From: Nilaparvata lugens
Lineage: Eukaryota; Arthropoda; Insecta; Hemiptera; Delphacidae
Reading direction: 5' to 3'
Length of the DNA: 64,000 nt
Assembly (NCBI RefSeq): GCF_014356525.2
Contig: NC_052516.1
Coordinates: forward strand, 27,539,796-27,603,795
Position 1 is the stretch's first letter; every line of letters begins with the position of its first letter. Shown here in pieces: positions 62,542 through 64,000 of this stretch. The position numbers and the translations under genes are program-made. A model generated the notes under the pieces. It was not told the origin of the DNA. It saw only the letters and a list, made by a program, of their open reading frames with translations, and did no database searches.

Positions 62542-63894
62542 CCGGGTGATTACAAATGAAATAGACAACTTCAATAGCCTGTACAAAATTAAACTGGTGT
62601 ATTCAACATAGTAAGTGATATAGGTTTGTAGGGAATTTCTTAAAGTTTATGTTGGTAGAACTGTTGCTGGCTATTGTTGGCTGCTCCGTGTTACAACAGC
62701 CAGTTTAGTTTAGCAATATGGCCGCTACTCAAGTGGAGAAAGCTTATTGTGTTCTTGAATTAGCCAAAAAAAACTCTGTTACTGTTGTGCAGCGTCATTC
62801 CAGAACAAAATACGGTAAACCACCACCAACAAGGCAATAAATTTATGACTGGTATGAACGTTTTGAAAGCAGTGGATGTGTGTGTAAGAAGAAGAGTACT
62901 GGAAGACCTTCTGTTACAGAAGAAAAAATTGATAGTGTTCGTGATGTTTTTGTACGAAGTCCAGGAAAATCGACTAGATCAGCGAGTTTAGAATTGCAAA
63001 TTCCTCAACCTACTGTGTGGAAAATTCTGCGGAAACGTTTGAAAATGACACCTTATAAATTGCAGTTAGTACAAAGTTTAAATGACAATGATAAAGTTGT
63101 ACGTAAAAATTTTTGTCAAGAGATGCAACATTGTCTTGAAAATGACGACACATTGTTTAATCGCCTAATTTTCAGTGATGAATGCACTTTTCACATTAGT
63201 GGAAAAGTTAACAGACATAATGTACGAGTATGGGAACAGAAAACCCAAGAGAGACTGTACAGCATATACGCGATTCTCCTAAAGTGAACGTGTTTTGCGC
63301 TTTATCTTGTGAAAAGGTTTACGGGCCTTTCTTCTTCCAAGAACCATCAGTAACCGGAAGAATTTATCTGGACATGTTAACCGAATGGTTAATGCCTCAA
63401 CTCCATGAAGATAGTTGTAACTTCATTTTTGTACAAGATGGAGCTCCGCCTCACTGGTACTCAGACGTCAGAGGGTATCTGGATGAACATCTTCCTAGAC
63501 GATGGATCGGCCGTGCAAGTGAGGAAAACGTTGTGTTTCAGCCGTGGCCACCTCGTAGTCCGGACCTAACGCCCTGCGACTTTTCCTTGTGGGGCTATGT
63601 AAAAGACAGAGTTTTCGTACCACCGCTTCCTGTTGATATCGATGATCTTAAACAACGAATCACGAATGCTCTTGCTACAGTTAACCGTGAGATGCTTAGT
63701 CGTGTGTGGTCAGAATTTGACTACCGTGTTGATATCTGTCGTGTTGCAAATGGTGCACACATTGAACATCTGTAAATTTTCAATAAAAACTTCAAGAATT
63801 CTTCTATGTAATCATGTAAGTAATGATCTAAACTTTAAAATAATAAATTCTCTACAAGCTATTCAAACTGTCTATTTCATTTGTAATCACCCGG
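62542..63894 (+). mobile_element. Second mariner-type transposon, 38-bp inverted ends
   Basis: CCGGGTGATTACAAATGAAA (continuing TAGACAACTT) is mirrored at the right end (TTTCATTTGTAATCACCCGG), with only a few mismatches over about 38 bases. TA precedes the left end; TT follows the right end, so the expected TA duplication is imperfect. It is 1353 bp with one transposase gene. Confidence 0.92.
62718..63775 (+). pseudogene. Mariner transposase with one stop, one frameshift and a long catalytic spacer
   Basis: The start is MAATQVEKAYCVLELAKNNS. There is an in-frame TAA at 62838-62840, then IYDWYERFESSGCV, an HTH with QPTVWKILRKRLKMTPYKL, and FSDECTFHISGKVNRHNVRV. A one-base loss near 63228-63234 shifts the frame at the WGTENPRE motif. 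The rest has SPKVNVFCALSCEKVYGPF, FVQDGAPPHW and SPDLTPCDFSLWGYVKD. There are 46 residues between the second and third catalytic Asp instead of the 41 counted in the other copy here. It ends HIEHL, stop 63773-63775. Confidence 0.9.
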
Positions 63895-64000
63895 TTTAAC
63901 TAATCAACATTTTGATATTTAATCTCAATAATGAAAATGTATTATTTAAACATCGATAAATATATTTTATTGGCAAAGGAAATATAATTTATAATTTTAA
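63895..64000. other. Window end
   Basis: AT-rich; nothing recognisable. Confidence 0.5.

Overview
The window is AT-rich eukaryotic DNA with long, repeat-stuffed introns. It is insect nuclear genome, most likely from a hemipteran such as a planthopper. That assignment is an inference from the gene's intron architecture and the transposon mix (mariner DD41D, CR1/Jockey-like LINEs, tRNA-derived SINEs, many hairpin MITEs), not a direct identification. No bacterial, viral or CRISPR features were seen.

One host gene dominates. Twenty-five plus-strand exons between 209 and 51239 form the 3' two thirds of a UBR5/hyperplastic discs (hyd) HECT E3 ubiquitin ligase. They give 5207 coding bases, about 1734 residues, and every exon-exon phase is compatible. 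The window opens just downstream of the UBR box. It contains the conserved central region, the MLLE (PABC) domain in exon 21, and the HECT domain ending in the catalytic Cys (codon 51141-51143) and a TGA stop at 51237-51239. The UBA, RCC1-like and UBR-box exons must lie upstream of base 1. Six exons carry Gly/Ala-rich low-complexity expansions. A block of about 40 residues that is conserved in vertebrate UBR5 just before the HECT domain has no visible exon between 33289 and 34491.

The introns are a transposon archive. There is a nearly complete antisense two-ORF LINE at 23740-28480, with one frame break in an A-run. A 5'-truncated antisense LINE lies at 45125-48800 and is itself split by an hAT-like element with an 8-bp target duplication. 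Four other LINE remnants lie in the gene's introns. There are also tRNA-derived SINEs and several families of palindromic MITEs, some with clear target-site duplications, including families ending in CA with 7-bp duplications.

Downstream of the gene (51240-64000) are nested repeats, a DD41D mariner with TA duplications (56171-57530, two lesions), a decayed LINE (57540-58890), and the first two exons of an unrecognised second gene (59786-60695). The last kilobases hold an hAT-like non-autonomous element in that gene's intron (60812-62326) and a second mariner (62542-63894) with an unusually long catalytic spacing.
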